The notes under the pieces: generated by a model
Seen by the model: only the letters and a program-made list of their open reading frames with translations
What the model was told of the DNA's origin: nothing
Databases searched by the model: none
Position numbers and translations under genes: made by a program
In this document: piece after piece, positions 1 to 12,076 of the stretch
How the letters are laid out: every line of letters starts with the position of its first letter
Numbering within the stretch: the first letter of the stretch is position 1
From: Furcasterigmium furcatum
Taxonomy: Eukaryota > Ascomycota > Sordariomycetes > Glomerellales > Plectosphaerellaceae
NCBI GenBank assembly: GCA_001599815.1
Contig: BCIA01000008.1
Span: forward strand, 124,001-188,000
DNA length: 64,000 bases
Reading direction: 5' to 3'

Positions 1-321
1 CAGACAATGGGTCTCCGCGCTGCGATCATGGGTGCGGGAGTGAGTGACAGGATACAAGCTATATACATATATCCCTACCTACCGAAAGAAAGGAACCGTT
101 CCGAGCCTTCTCGAGCGTCACAAAATGGCGAATACGGCGCCGAAATCCCGAAAGTCTACCATAAGTACCGAACCGAACTCTTCCCGAGCGACCCGTGAGC
201 AATACCTCATGCTGGAGCGAAGCATGATAGCGAACCATCCGATCCCGATACCGTTTCCGTGCCCGACGCCCACCCAGCAGCAGGAGCAATGCAACCAAAA
301 GACAGACGCCATCTAGTCGAC
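1..321. other. Window edge, no gene seen
   Basis: The first 321 bases lie downstream of the minus-strand Gln-rich gene and should hold its 3' untranslated region. I see no RNA gene, repeat or convincing coding frame; the short overlapping frames here have no recognisable content. Confidence 0.5.
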
Positions 322-1394
322 CTAGCTGTTCGGTCCAACTCCTCCGGGGCCGCCGTTCTCGGGCCCCGACAGGCGTTCTCGCTGGACCATGACCCGCTGG
401 TTGCAGATGTCGATGAAGGTCTCGAACTTCACAATCAGCTCGTCCTTCTCCTGGAGTTTCTTTTTCAGCTCGTCGATCTCCTTCTGTTTCGTCTCTTTGT
501 ACTTGTCAAAGTCCTCCCTCGTCTTCGCAAGCTCTCGCCGGAGATCCGCACGAATGCGCTCTTCGGCTGTGGGATGCGGCTTGCTGTAGATGGCGGGCCG
601 GTCTTCTGCCAAACCAGTGACAATCTTCGAAGGGTTCCTGTTAATGGCGGCGCGTGCGTTGTAAATGTCGCGAGCGAGCAATGGCACGTGAGGATTCTCG
701 CCCTGGAGTATTTCCAGGGTCTCACTGACGCCTACCCCTGCTGCTCGTTAGTCAATAGTCATGTAATGTGTGATGGGTTGGAATCAAGGACATACCACTG
801 TCTTTCAGAGCCTTGACGGCGGCCACCATCTTGCTGTCGAGTTTCCTCGCGGCAGGGTGGAGGAGAGGACTCTCGCTCGGTCCATGATTGTGCTGAAGAT
901 GCTGGGGGTCAGGCCGGTACCGAATGGTCCACTGCGTCCGCTGCTCGATGGCGAAGAAGCCGAACTGACAGTCGCACTTCCGGGAAGACGTCTTCCGCTT
1001 GCGAGCCTCCGGGCTAACGCGGCTCGGGGGCTTGCCGGCCCGATCACACACAAACAGGACCTTCTTCAGGCCGGGCACCGTCTTCTTCGATCGCCCGATG
1101 ACGATGGCATACCCTACGGACGTGCAGTACGCAAGAACACTCTTGTGGACCGCTTCGAGGGTGGGATAGCTGCCGCCTTCTGGGGGAGCAGACATCATCT
1201 CTCCCATCGGCTGGCGGGGGACGAAAGGAGCGTCATTGAGGTACTTGCCGTCCAACGAATCCCGGTGCTCGTCAGTGCCGTCCACGTCCATGGTTTGGTC
1301 GTGGTCCTGCACGTTGCCATCCGCCGCCTGCTGCGGAGGCTGTGATACCTGCTGCTGTTGCGGCGTATGTTGCTGCTGCTGCTGCTGTTGTTGC

Positions 1395-1433
<39 letters not shown>

Positions 1434-2296
1434 ACTTGCTGCTGCTGAATTTGTGGGGGCACCTGCTGGACCTGCGGTATCTGCTGCGGCGGCGGGACGG
1501 GCGTTGGCTGCTGTTGTTGCGGCTGCGGCAAGGCCGGATGGGATTGACTGTGAGATTGGTGAGATACCAGGGGCTCGTTCTGCTGGTTCTGCTGTTGGAC
1601 CTGCTGCGATGCCATGCTCTGCTGCTGTCCGAGGCCCTGCTGCTGTCCAAGTCCTTGTTGTTGTCCGATGCTGTGCTGTCCCAGTCCCTGCTGCTGTCCC
1701 ATGTTCTGCGGCTGTCCCATACTCTGTTGAGGCCCCATGTTCTGCTGCTGCTGGCTCATGGCCTGCTGCTGCCCGAGACCCTGCTGTTGACCGAGGCCTT
1801 GCTGTTGACCGAGACCCTGCTGTTGGCCCAAGCCCTGCTGTTGTCCCAGTCCCTGCTGCTGCCCCAGGCCCTGTTGTTGTCCCAGTCCCTGCTGCTGCCC
1901 CATACTCGGCGGCTGCCCCATGTTCTGCGGCATGTACATCGTCGGCGGCGTCGGCTGGGACTGCTGCATCCGCGAAGGGGGCCCTCGCTGTCGAGGAATG
2001 CCGGCATTGTGCTGGGGGACGTGTCCCTGGGAAGAGCCCCTGGAGCCCTGGTTGACGTGTCCATTGACGGGCGTCGGGTTCTGGTGGAAGATGTGGTGAG
2101 GGTAGGCGCCCTGAGGCGGCTGCTGAGGCGCGTAGGCCTGGGACTGGTACGGAGACGCGTTATGTGCTCCGGGCGAGGGTTTGTTGGCAGGATTCGCGTG
2201 TAGCGGCGGGAAGCCTGGGCCAGGGTGAGATCGTCCATGCCGGAGGTTGCCAACCTGGGGGAAGGAGAGCCCCGGGTGGCTACTCGGGCCGGACAT
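322..2296 (-). CDS. Gln-rich FAR1-type DNA-binding domain protein
   Basis: Two exons (2296-796 and 731-322) give 636 aa. The 64-bp intron has a GTATGT donor, a TGACTAAC branch site and a TAG acceptor, and splicing keeps frame. The open frame extends upstream only to a TTG, so I start at the ATG at 2296, which has a good ACC context. Residues about 1-370 are low complexity: roughly eight GLGQQQ units (about 130-220) and a run of about 21 Gln near 290-310. Residues about 377-485 resemble the FAR1/WRKY-GCM1 fold with conserved Cys and a late HNH, a module derived from Mutator-like transposases. Residues about 559-616 are a charged coiled coil. I infer a nuclear DNA-binding regulator that dimerises through the coiled coil. 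No specific gene name is supported. Confidence 0.8.
1366..1433 (-). repeat. CAG/CAA trinucleotide tract coding polyGln
   Basis: A run of about 21 Gln codons, mixed CAG and CAA on the minus strand, inside the FAR1-type gene. The CAA interruptions should make it more stable than a pure CAG tract. Confidence 0.85.
1766..1900 (-). repeat. 18-bp tandem repeats coding GLGQQQ
   Basis: About seven to eight imperfect 18-bp units encode GLGQQQ in the Gln-rich half of the FAR1-type protein. Synonymous differences between units suggest selection on the peptide or an old expansion. Confidence 0.8.
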
Positions 2297-3309
2297 GGTG
2301 CGATCGAGGACGACAGCGAGCAAATGACGAGGGCGGCCGAGCAGGTGTTGTCGATAGAACGAGGATGTGACGCCGCGTTGTGATGGACAGCAAGCCGTGG
2401 GCGCTGGAGGCTTTGGGGGTGTCGATAATGGAGGGAAGGGAGAGGCGTGGAGTATGTGCGTGTGGGTGGGTTCTTGAGGTGTGAACAGAAGAAAAATGGG
2501 AGCAGCCAGGGCGCCTTGGTGGTGGTGTGGCCGCGGAAGAGGAGAGATTTTCTGTCGTGGCGCCGGGGCCTGGGGGCATCAACAGACCCCCTTCCGTTCC
2601 TTCCCTTTCCCGTCCGCTTCGAGCTAGGGTGCGCTGGCGGCAGGCGGAGATGGAATAGCGCCGCGACCGGGGTACGATCACGTGACAGCTCGGCCAGTGA
2701 CATCATGCTGTTCTCCTGGTATGAGATACGAGAATCCTATGCTGATGTCGGGGGGTGGATGAATTGATGGGTGACCTGGGCTTGGCAGCAGAGAGCGGCG
2801 ATTTCCTTAAAGCAGACGATGCTCTTTGGATAGGGTCTAGGCAGGATAATATGTTATACCTTTTTTCGTGGAGAGGGGCGTCTTCCATTTTAGACGCACT
2901 CCTAGGGAAGCACACTGTACTTGTCACTGTGTACCTACATCCTCGCAGCTGGCAGGCGCTCGAAGAAAGTCCCGAGTCGTGAGGTGGCTTCCGGCCTCAA
3001 GTTGCACGTGGTGCATCTTGGATTCAACGATGCGGCTCTGTTGCAAAGCGTTCCAAAGTATATATTAGGCTGAAGAGCCTCGTTTTGCTACGTCTAGTAG
3101 CCGTTCCGCTAATGATGGTGCTTCCCTTGACGCCATTCCCATGCCTGGGCATGCCTTTCGGCACGCCGCTCCTCAACGCCATATCAGTGCTCAAGTCCCA
3201 ACCATAAAGATCGCTAGAAAAGGGGTAGTCAAAAACAACGAAACACCATGAGAACGCCTGCCTCGCCACATGGTTATTACACACTTCCGCCAGCATGTTT
3301 CTGCCGACG
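2297..3309. other. Intergenic: promoter of FAR1-type gene, 3' end of zinc-finger gene
   Basis: About 1 kb between two minus-strand genes. The left side must hold the promoter and leader of the FAR1-type gene; the right side holds the 3' untranslated region of the zinc-finger gene. I see no further gene or repeat. Confidence 0.5.
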
Positions 3310-6300
3310 TCAGTCATCCAGCGGATGATCGATCTTCTTCCTCTTGCTCGGTCGCCTCCCAGTCTCCTCTCCCACAAAATGCCCCTTCTCCAGCTGATGC
3401 TGCCTCAGGTTGTCGGGCCGGTTCCGGTATTCGCTCTTGCAGTTCGGATACGGGCACTTGTAGATCTTGGGCGGCTGCGTCGAGTGTTGGTGCTTCATAT
3501 GCTTCGCCATGGAACCGCGGAACCACTTTGGATCGCCCTTGGGACGGAATCCGCACAATTTGCAGGACTCCTTCGCCTCGACCTTTTGAGCGCCAGGTGA
3601 CGATTCCAGGGCATCGCCAGCTTCAGATTTCGCAGCCACCGTGGGTTCCGGTCCAGTAGCATCGACAGTCGGCTCCAATGGCGGCGCGTCGAGAGTCATG
3701 ATGGAGTCCAGGGCATCCGAATCGTCCAACGACAGGAAATCGTCAAAAGCCACCGCGTCGGCGTGATCTGTGGCGGACTCGGGCATCCCGACCACGAGAC
3801 CGCCTAGGAGCGGCTCAACTGTTGTGACGTCTTGTGCAGCCTGCATGATACCGCGAGAATGCTTGGACATGATGGCGTCCACCAGGGAAAGGCCCGCTTG
3901 GTGGAATGCCTGTCTCGAAAGGTCAGGAGCAGTTCTCTCGTACAATGCATCACAGAGATGCCGGACTCCAGGCACGTAGGTGTCGATGTACTGATCCGGC
4001 GGGATGCAATGCTAAGAAGACGTTAGACATTATGGACCACTGGAGCATCACAACACCGTCTTACCTTGCCGGCATGGAGAAACTCGAGCTCGGCTCTTCT
4101 TGCGAGGACGAGCTGGCCCCGCTGGATGCGGCTAATAATTCCGTTCATCCTCGTTGTGAAGTCGTATGAATGTGTAAAAAGACTCTCTATGGTAACCGCG
4201 CTGTGGAGGAGAAGAGCTTGTAGGTTGTCGTCAAATCTATGGTGTTCTTGCAGGTTAATTTGGTGCCAGGCCCAGACGTTTGACCCCAAGATCTCGAGAG
4301 ACGACGGCTCGAAGGCGACAGCAGCGTATTCCATGTCTGGGTCACGTCAGAAAAAAGGATCAGCGGTCGTGAATGAGAGTACGACTTACGATCGAGGAAT
4401 AGGCTTGCGCTATCAAAAAGTGCTCCAAGGGCCTTCAATGGCAGTGTCGTCTCGGTGGGCTCGCGGGAGAGGTTCTTGCATTCCAGCGAGAGGTCCGGTG
4501 GTGAGTTCGGCGTGGCCCACAGAGCATGCATGATTTCAAGAGTATATCTGTGGGAATCCGACGGCATATGGTTGATGTACTGGCAGGTGGTTTGGAAGAG
4601 ATCGTGGCTTGTTTCGTGGTTGTGGCAGATGGCTGTTGAGAATGCGCGCAGAAGGAAGACGCAGGACAGGAAATCTATCGCTTCAGCATGGGTTTGGCCT
4701 CTCTGGTAGCCCTGGATTGTTGTCAGGCCTCTTGTGCGGATGCCTTGAGGACCAAGAATCTCGAGCTGAGCCACGAAGGGATTCTGGGGACAGTGTTGCA
4801 GTTTGGTGAGCGAGTCGGAGACATCTCCTTGGAGTGCGACCCAAGCTTTCGATACCAGAGCCTCGGCGTCCAGGAATGTCGGCAAATCGTTATCCGACGG
4901 GGTGTGTATATCTCCTAGGTTACGCAGAGCCTCGAGGAGAGCGGGGTCCGTCGGCTGCGCTGGCAGGCCTGTGACCCCTAGGTTCGGATCTTGGATCGTC
5001 TGAAGATTCAGGCTATTGGCGTTGGAAAAGTTCGCAGACTCGAGTCCGGGAAGTTCGGCAGGAAGCTCGGCGATCGTCTCGGGATGCTGCACGGAGTCGA
5101 AACAGCTTCGCCGGCTGGCGTTGGAGCCGCCTCGCGACAGGCAGCCAGTGGGACTGACCATGCCGGACGAGAGCGAGGTCATGTCTGTGTCCCAGGCAGA
5201 GCCCATGGTCCATGCGCCGCTGTGTACGGATGCAGGAGAGATGCCGTAGCTGTTGGTCGTTGCTGTGCTTCCGTTTGACCTCAAGGACAGGCTGTGTGAT
5301 AGCTGGTTGCCGTTGACGAAGGCATCCTCGCCGTGATTCTGATTCGAGTAATGGTCAAGAGCAGAAGTGTTGAGCTGCAGTAAGGGACGTTCTTGGAATG
5401 ATGCCGGACTCGGCACTCTGATGGGGTCCTCGGGGCCGGCGGGAGGATAGTTGGCATCCCAGTCCAGCAGCTGCTCGGACAATGGCTGCAGCGCTGGGAA
5501 TGGAGACACGGGAACTGGTGCGCGTTGGACGTCGTCCGACACGCCAAACATGTCCGAGGGGCGCATGGAGACCTGGTCGCGTTGTGCGCTGGACATGATG
5601 TCGATGTTCATGTCCTGAGGGGGCGGCGGCGACGGGAACAGCTCGGTAGAGTCGATCTCGACAATCTCGGTTGATGAAGACAGCTCGACTTGCTGATGGG
5701 TACCATCCAAGAGGCCGAATCTGGAGGCATCAAAAAGCGAGTCGTCGTCCGAAGGCGATGCTGAATGACCGTCCTTCTTATGCCTGTGGCCGAGGGATGA
5801 GAAGAAGTTCTTCGCGTGGCTCATGATCCTGCGCCGCCGCCCGGGATGGCCGGTGCACCGTTTGCAGTTTGCGTCAGTGAACATCTCCGGCTTTTCGCAT
5901 TCGTAGCACCAGTATTCTCCGGTCGAAAGGAGCTTGCATTCGTAGAGATGCTTGAGCATCATCTCATGGCTATCGCATCGGCGCCGGCAGCGAAGCATGG
6001 GGCACTCGAGCTTCTCGGTGGGGGACATCTTCTCGCAGTTGTTCCGCTGGACGGCGGTCCAGACGATGAACTTGTGCCTATCACAGTCATCGGGCGAAAT
6101 TTGGCGAGTCCTGTGCTGCTGGTCAGATTCCGGAGCGAGGCAGGCATAGATGGAAGCTCTGCGCGGTGGTGGGTGAGCTGAGGTCCCCCGAGGTCACTTA
6201 CACGCACGACGACGCGACCCTGGACTCTGTAGAGCAACTGGAGACCCCGCTGGTCATCGTCTCGTAGGAGTCCCTTCGCGATCGCATAAGACTCAGGCGT

Positions 6301-6398
6301 GGCGACGCCGTGAGGCCGCGGAGGCCGGTAGGGGTGCCCCGTCGGGAGCAGGCATCGTCCCCGACGGCGGGAACAGCAGTGAGTTTCTTGGGATCCAT
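3310..6398 (-). CDS. Zinc-finger transcription factor-like protein
   Basis: Four exons (6398-6202, 6158-4390, 4336-4065, 4011-3310) give 979 aa. The last two introns (53 bp each) are well supported by GTAAG donors, TAG/CAG acceptors and phase. The first intron is only 43 bp; a second acceptor further downstream (ACAG) also keeps frame, so residues 66-85 are uncertain. Residues about 85-175 are Cys/His-rich (CDRH, CPMLRC, CDSHE, YWCYEC, CKRC) and look like atypical zinc ligands. The middle is Ser/Pro-rich. The C-terminus has C2H2 fingers (CKLCG...H...H and CPYPNC...H...H, about 885-960) and a basic RRPSKRKK nuclear signal. An in-frame ATG at 6581 would add 61 residues; I prefer 6398 (MDPKK). 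I infer a nuclear regulator; the target is unknown. Confidence 0.75.
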
Positions 6399-9300
6399 CC
6401 CGTCCGAATGAATCGCAAGGAGAGTGGCAAAGGACAAAGGCAGCAATTGGCGCGGTACGGTATCAAGGTCGAGATTCGCCGCCCATGGTGACTTTTGTTT
6501 CCCGTGAGACCTCGACAGGTGAGAAACGGAAAGGCGAGGTGCGTCAGTTGAGGCTCCGAGGCGTTGTCCTACAGCCGACATTTAGGACTCCGCTTCGTAG
6601 GACTCGCTGCAGGGCCGGGATGGAAGGGATGGGGGGTGTGGCGGCTGCCTCTTCCTGACAAACGGCGCGGGGNGGGNTCTGCCTCGACCCCCAAGTCAAC
6701 TTTGATACCCGGCTATCCGGGTGTGTTCTCGGGAAAGCAGACATGGCTGCATTGGGGCACTAAAATGAGATTTGGCAGCCTGAAAGTCTAATAAATAACA
6801 TGATATCGGGATCCTGCAAAGTTTGAACCCATTCAGACTTCTGAGCGCACTATGACTTGGCCGTCTAGTTGATATTCATGATGACCTGCTAGCATCCGAG
6901 ACCGCTCCAGCCGTTGGGGGCGGCCCGTCTGGCCAATCATGGCGTGTCAGTGCTTCGGATGGGGTAGGCAACGAGGCATACCGCGCGACCTGGAAGAGCT
7001 GAAGGCGAGAATCCGAGATGGACTGGGACTGGCCGGGGGAAACATGGGCCGTTGTGGCCTCCGTCATAAGACGCGCATTCGTTTCTTGATCCAGATGATG
7101 CCCTGCCCTGCCTCTGCCCTCCTGTTCCTCACCTGTCGGCATGGCCCGAACCACTCGTCAGGCTCCGGATCCAGGACCACCCGCCGATACGCCGGGATGG
7201 ATGCGATGACGGGAGATGCGGGGGTGGAAGTTCTGGATAACTGAGGCCGCTCGCCCCGAGGACTGATCGTCTCCCGGGGGCGGGCTGGGTCAGCTCATCT
7301 TCATCGATCCGGTCCGCCCGCGAGGTCATCACGAGATTCCGGGCTGCTTCAAGTGGTTCCAGCTCGAGCAGTATCGGGCTCTCACCATCGCTCAAGGGCT
7401 CCTTCGGCCCAGCCCCGGGGAGCCAATGGGACCCTCCGGTAGCAGTATCACAAGTGCACCCATTTCCGCCGTGTCGTTCGTTGGTGAGTAACCTCACCGC
7501 CGACATCGAAAAACGCGAGCAAGCAGCCATCCCATCCAACCAGTAGACTGCGTATTAGTGGGCTGGTGGTGCCGCGTTTCCCGCCCGTCAGTCGAGGACG
7601 CCCGGCCGCCAGTCCTTTCGACACTCGTATGTATGTAAGTGCAGTGCGATCACCGCCGCCATGTCAGAATCCAGTGGGACCACGGGCACTATCGGCGTCT
7701 TGCGACAGCATTCCACGTCATTTATAGATGCAGGCCGACGATGATCCCTCAGCATCGACGCCTTCAACGGCAGCAGACGCCATGGCGCGACATTGGGGGA
7801 TTTGGGATGATCCTGTGGCCCTTCGCATGCAAACGACGGGCAGCTGGCAGGCTGGTAGATCCACCCGTCACCGTCCGCCAGACAAAACTGCCTCGTCCTT
7901 CTTCGCGGCTGCACGGCTGCACGGGCGCCGGACCTCCTGATGATCCATTGTTTCAGCCTGCGGGGTCGAACTCCTTGTTCGCCCAGACCAGCTCGGACAA
8001 GCCTTTCTCTGTCACGGATTTAGGAGTAGGGGTCTCCTGCGACGGACTGTTGCATCGCCCAATTGAACCATTCCCGATTCTCCTGGGACCTCGTCACCGA
8101 ACGGGACCGACCCGGTCCAGACCCCCTTCGCAGCTAGGCCCGGGCGAGCTGCCAGCGGACGTCTGGCCATCAAGCCATGCCAGCAGGACAAAGAACGCTC
8201 GCCAACGAAATCTGACGACATCTATGGGTCGTGAGGGGCGCGATGTTCGTGATCGGCTCCCTGTCTGAGAGGAGAGCAGCTCGGTACGTGCGAGTACAGA
8301 AGATCCTCCTGCCCGTACGTATGTACAAGTACTCCGCCAGGGGAGTGGGAGAACGAGCGACAAACAGCCTGCCAACCTGCCTGCCGGCCCGGCGTTAAGC
8401 CTTGGGTGTTGGTGGCGGCGCTGTTGGCGAAGCAGCTGATGCTATGGCGTCTTTCGCCCTTGACCCAGTCAGTCCAGTCTGTTGGGACCGACCGGACCGC
8501 CTCCCTGTCGTCCAATGTCGCTATCACCAGCCAACAGCCCAGCCCGCCGTCTCACCTGACGAGGTGGTGTTGGCTGGCCACCAGCCAGAGCACGAGACAC
8601 CACCAGGCGCTCGAAGCTGCCAGCGTTGCCCCGCCCACGATCGCCCGGTTCACTCGAATTAGTATACGCAAAACGACGAACACCCCGGGGCGGGCTTCTC
8701 CATCCGTGTCACGTACATCAAAGTATCGAGCCCCGAGCAGAAAAGCAGAAACCTGACGTGCTCATCCATGTCATGCACTCCTATGTATCCCAGGGGGCCC
8801 CCGTCCACTCCGTTGACATGCACACTAAAACACCCTCAATTCGCCGACCCCCAGACCGCCGGGGTCGACAAGGCCCTGCGGCCGCTGCCCCCGACACCAT
8901 TGGCCTGTGCCGCGGCGCCTCTATCGACGGCTCTTATCAGAATCTGCAAGATGGCCGGTGTGGATTCGCTGCGGGCCAGTCCTCTTGCGTCCCAACCCAT
9001 GCTCGTGTGAGCACGACGACGAAAAAAGTCGATCCCATGGGCCTCGCTGTTTCGGCTGGCTGTCTGTTGGCAGCTAGGAGGTGCCTCGCCCATCCCACAC
9101 CACCACCGTACATAAGGGCGGGCGTTCGTCCAGCCCCTTATCCATCGTCCGTCTTGTGTTTCCCGGATGAGGACCTTCTCTGATACCCTGATAATGCTTC
9201 TTTTCCTCTCTCGTCCCTGATTCCATTGGTTCTTCTCGTCTCCTCCTCTTTATCTGGTTAAAGAGGCTTTCCGCGGACCCTTGGCCTTTGTCCGTCTGCT

Positions 9301-9562
9301 TGGGTAATATTGACTCTCGCGAGTCAGTCCGCGGCACAGCAGTCCTTGGTTTTTGCCCTACTACTACTACTACATATGTGCTTTAATCCCCCCTGGGTTA
9401 TATTATCGGTTCTTCAGACAGACGGCTTCGTCCTCTACAGTCTCGGTCTTCTCCCCAGTGTTGGACCTTGACAGGCCTTCAACAGCATCTTCGCCATCTC
9501 TTCTCCTCCTCAACACCTTGTCGGCGGGCATTCTCGTCGTCGTAAGCGCTGGCGCTTATAGA
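6399..9562. other. Long divergent intergenic region with two ambiguous bases
   Basis: About 3.1 kb separates the minus-strand zinc-finger gene from the plus-strand GNAT-like gene. Both promoters must lie here. Open frames exist on both strands but lack family motifs, sensible starts and splice structure, so I call none. Ambiguous bases (n) at 6673 and 6677 in a G-rich stretch mark weak sequencing or a consensus problem. A short CTA triplet repeat lies at 9358-9373. The last few hundred bases are C/T-rich, like fungal leaders. Confidence 0.5.
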
Positions 9563-10723
9563 ATGGACGGCACTCACCACCTCGGCGTGCGAGAGCTGGA
9601 TCTCAGCAACTGGCACATGAATGCCGTTGCCGACAGGCTCAACCACGCCGTCCCGGCCATAAAGTCAAGCACAGGTATGCCGGCAGTCATCTCATATCTG
9701 TCTCATTCTCCGGGCTGCCTCAAGGTCATGTCGACAAGTCTCGTCTAACACCGCCCAGCATTTCTATCTTTCCTCCGTGCGAACCTGGTCCTGGATTCAG
9801 CATCCATTTCTCACAACAACACGCCCGTCATTCAGCCCGCACGCCGGCAGGTGCGGTCCAGGCCCGTGCCGCAGCCTGTCGACTCGTTCCCAGAGGACCT
9901 CGACGACATCCCGGAGCTCTCTCTAGAGATCCTATCAGACCCCGAGGAGAAAAAGAGGGCCCTGGCCCTCGTCGCCGACTCCATCACCGAGCAGCGTCAT
10001 GACACCGCCCTCTCCCTGGTCCTGCACCCCTTCAGCCTCACGGCCCTCGTCGCCTTCCTCGCCATGGTCCATCACCGGACCCGCGCTCTCTGCGAGGACT
10101 CCAGGCCGCCCCTCCTAATGATCATCGTCACCACATTCGTCGCGACCTACTTCACCATCATCCATCGTCTTACGGATCCCTACGCTCGCCTCGCCTCATC
10201 CACCTCGCACACCTTCCTCCAGCCCGACGCCAGCCTGAGCCGGCCCTCCAGCAGCCACAGCACCAGCTCCACCATGTCAGACGGCCGCAGCGACCTCATC
10301 CTCGCCGCCCGCTCCGCATCCGGCGACCTCGCCTCCGTCGTCGTGCTGCGCCTCGAGCCCAAGCAGCCATGCCTCGCCGGCCTCCCGCCCGCCGGCCCCC
10401 CGTCGGGCACGAAGAAGCGCAGCAAGGGCAGCAGCGGCAACGCCGGGCCCCTCAGGGGCGGCAAGGGCATCGTCCGCGCGTGGACGACCGCCCGAGCCTG
10501 GCGCCACCGTGGCATCGGCACCGACCTCCTGCGGGAGGCGGCCAGGGTGACCAAGGAGCGGTGCGGCAAGGACGCCGAGGTCGGCTTCGCAAAGGAGCAC
10601 GCCAACAGCAAGATGGTCCTGCCGGAGACGTTCAACCGGGCGTTCCGGAAGAAGGAGCGCAAGGCGGCGTTCACCCTGGACCGGGTTGCGGGAGAATGGG
10701 AGCTGGGGAGGAAGAGGAGGTAG
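9563..10723 (+). CDS. Membrane-anchored GNAT-like acetyltransferase (putative)
   Basis: Two exons (9563-9674, 9759-10723) give 358 aa; the intron has a GTATGC donor, a CTAAC branch and a CCCAG acceptor and preserves frame. The longer-looking frame from 9851 starts at GTG and is only part of the second exon. Residues about 128-175 contain two hydrophobic stretches likely to form a membrane hairpin. The C-terminal third has VRAWTTARAWRHRGIGTDLL (about 276-295), which fits the R-x-x-G-x-G/A acetyl-CoA loop of GNAT folds, followed by a helix. A Lys/Gly/Ser-rich linker precedes it. Acetyltransferase activity is inferred from this motif alone; the substrate is unknown. Confidence 0.7.
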
Positions 10724-11212
10724 ATCAGGCGCGTTTTTACATCAAGTGCGGCGGGTAGATGGTTTCTTGCCAGCGGTTGGGTCTTTTGTTTCGTGTTCCT
10801 TCGCTTCTCACAGATACCCCCCTCTTTTCGCGTGTGTTGCTCGCCTGTTACGACAGCGAGCTTTCTGTTTCCGGACATGTTGATGGCTCGAGGCAGGTCA
10901 GAGGTCGGAATGTGCTCACAGTCATGCGCAAGGATTCCTGCAGACTATTAATGGTTGAGTGAGACGGTCAATGTATTTCAGAGTATCCGAATTCAGAACT
11001 CGCGATGCTACCAACAGCGTCATAAACGATGACTATACAGTCGTTCTTCTCGTATCAGGCACAAGCCGGTGCCGAGCCCAAGCAGTGAAAACAGCTGACC
11101 AGGCAAGCGTGGCTGGTCAAACGCGCGCCGTACGCCATTGCCAAAAGACAATCATAGTATCCGGAGAAACCAAGGCTCATAACAGTAGGAGACCATCGAA
11201 GACACAGTAGTC
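10724..11212. other. Convergent intergenic region
   Basis: About 490 bp between the 3' ends of the GNAT-like gene and the histone H4 variant gene. I see nothing beyond the expected terminators. Confidence 0.5.
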
Positions 11213-12076
11213 TTAGTAACCGCCCTTCTTTGCGGGTTGGTGCGTTTCGGGGTCGAAGCCGTAGATAGGCTGGCCGATACGTTTCAAGGAGAAAAGGACC
11301 TACAATGGTTGTTAGTAAATCATGAGATGGGGCGGGCAGGGGACAGGTGACCACATACGTCGGTCACGGTGACTGTTTTTCGGTTCCTGTATTCGGTGTA
11401 GGCGACACAGTCATGTAAAATCTTGAATCCTTATTAGCGAGTAAAGATGAATGATGGCTTGAGAGGCTTACCCGGCGGAGACGAGCATCAAGAGCAGCCC
11501 TGACTTCGTCGTAGATGGTCGCGCTGATCCGCTTCACGCCACCGCGGCGGGCAAGGCGGCTGAGATTCTGTTAGCAAAGGTTGAGGGTGAAGCATGAAGT
11601 CGCTGGATGTTAGGAGAAAAGATGACAAGAATGCCACGGCAGTTGCGACATGATGCAGAGGCTGAGCGTCGAGGTGGACGTCTCCTCGCGAGATGACAAC
11701 GAGAGATGAAGGTGCTCTCCCACATGATGAAAAGAAGGAAAATAAGAGGTAAGTCCTGGATGATGTACATACCGAATGGCAGGTTTAGCTAAGGAAATGG
11801 CTGGTTAGTATCGATTCCATGATGAGAGAAGCGAGGTGGGTCAACATACTGATGCCCCTGATCGTGTCCTGCATGATCTTGCTGCGTTTTATCAGCTCCC
11901 GTCTTGAAGGGCAAGCAAATACCATGCCTAATCTATAAGACCCGATAAACGTACCGATGACGCTTGGCGCCGCCGCTGTAGACTTTTCCACCTTTTGCTT
12001 TACCGCCTGGGTGGTGGTAGGCGTGGCCCTTGCGGGCCATCGATGGGCCGCCCCGCGACGGGATGGTGGGTGGCAT
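11213..12076 (-). CDS. Histone H4 variant
   Basis: Six small exons (12076-11955, 11881-11850, 11788-11773, 11559-11472, 11421-11359, 11299-11213) give 135 aa. All junctions keep phase and rebuild the H4 core: [28 protein letters not shown], a TIYDEVR helix, YTEYRNRKTVTVTD and LKRIGQPIYGF. Compared with canonical H4, the N-tail is unlike SGRGKGGKGLGKG (it starts MPPTIPSRGG and is His/Gly-rich), the second helix (RAALDARLRRILHDCVAY) is strongly divergent, and a 13-residue tail ending KKGGY follows the usual YGF. The family is histone H4. Neurospora has a divergent H4 variant (hH4v) and this may be its counterpart, but I cannot align them here. An internal ATG (MARKGH) is a possible alternative start. 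Confidence 0.85.

Noticed and set aside
1358..2203. Leu-rich and Ala-rich plus-strand frames over the Gln-rich gene
   Set aside because: They arise from reading CTG repeats on the opposite strand of CAG repeats.
7639..8268. 209-codon frame in the long intergenic region
   Set aside because: No motifs and Arg/Pro/Ser-rich composition typical of chance frames in GC-rich DNA.
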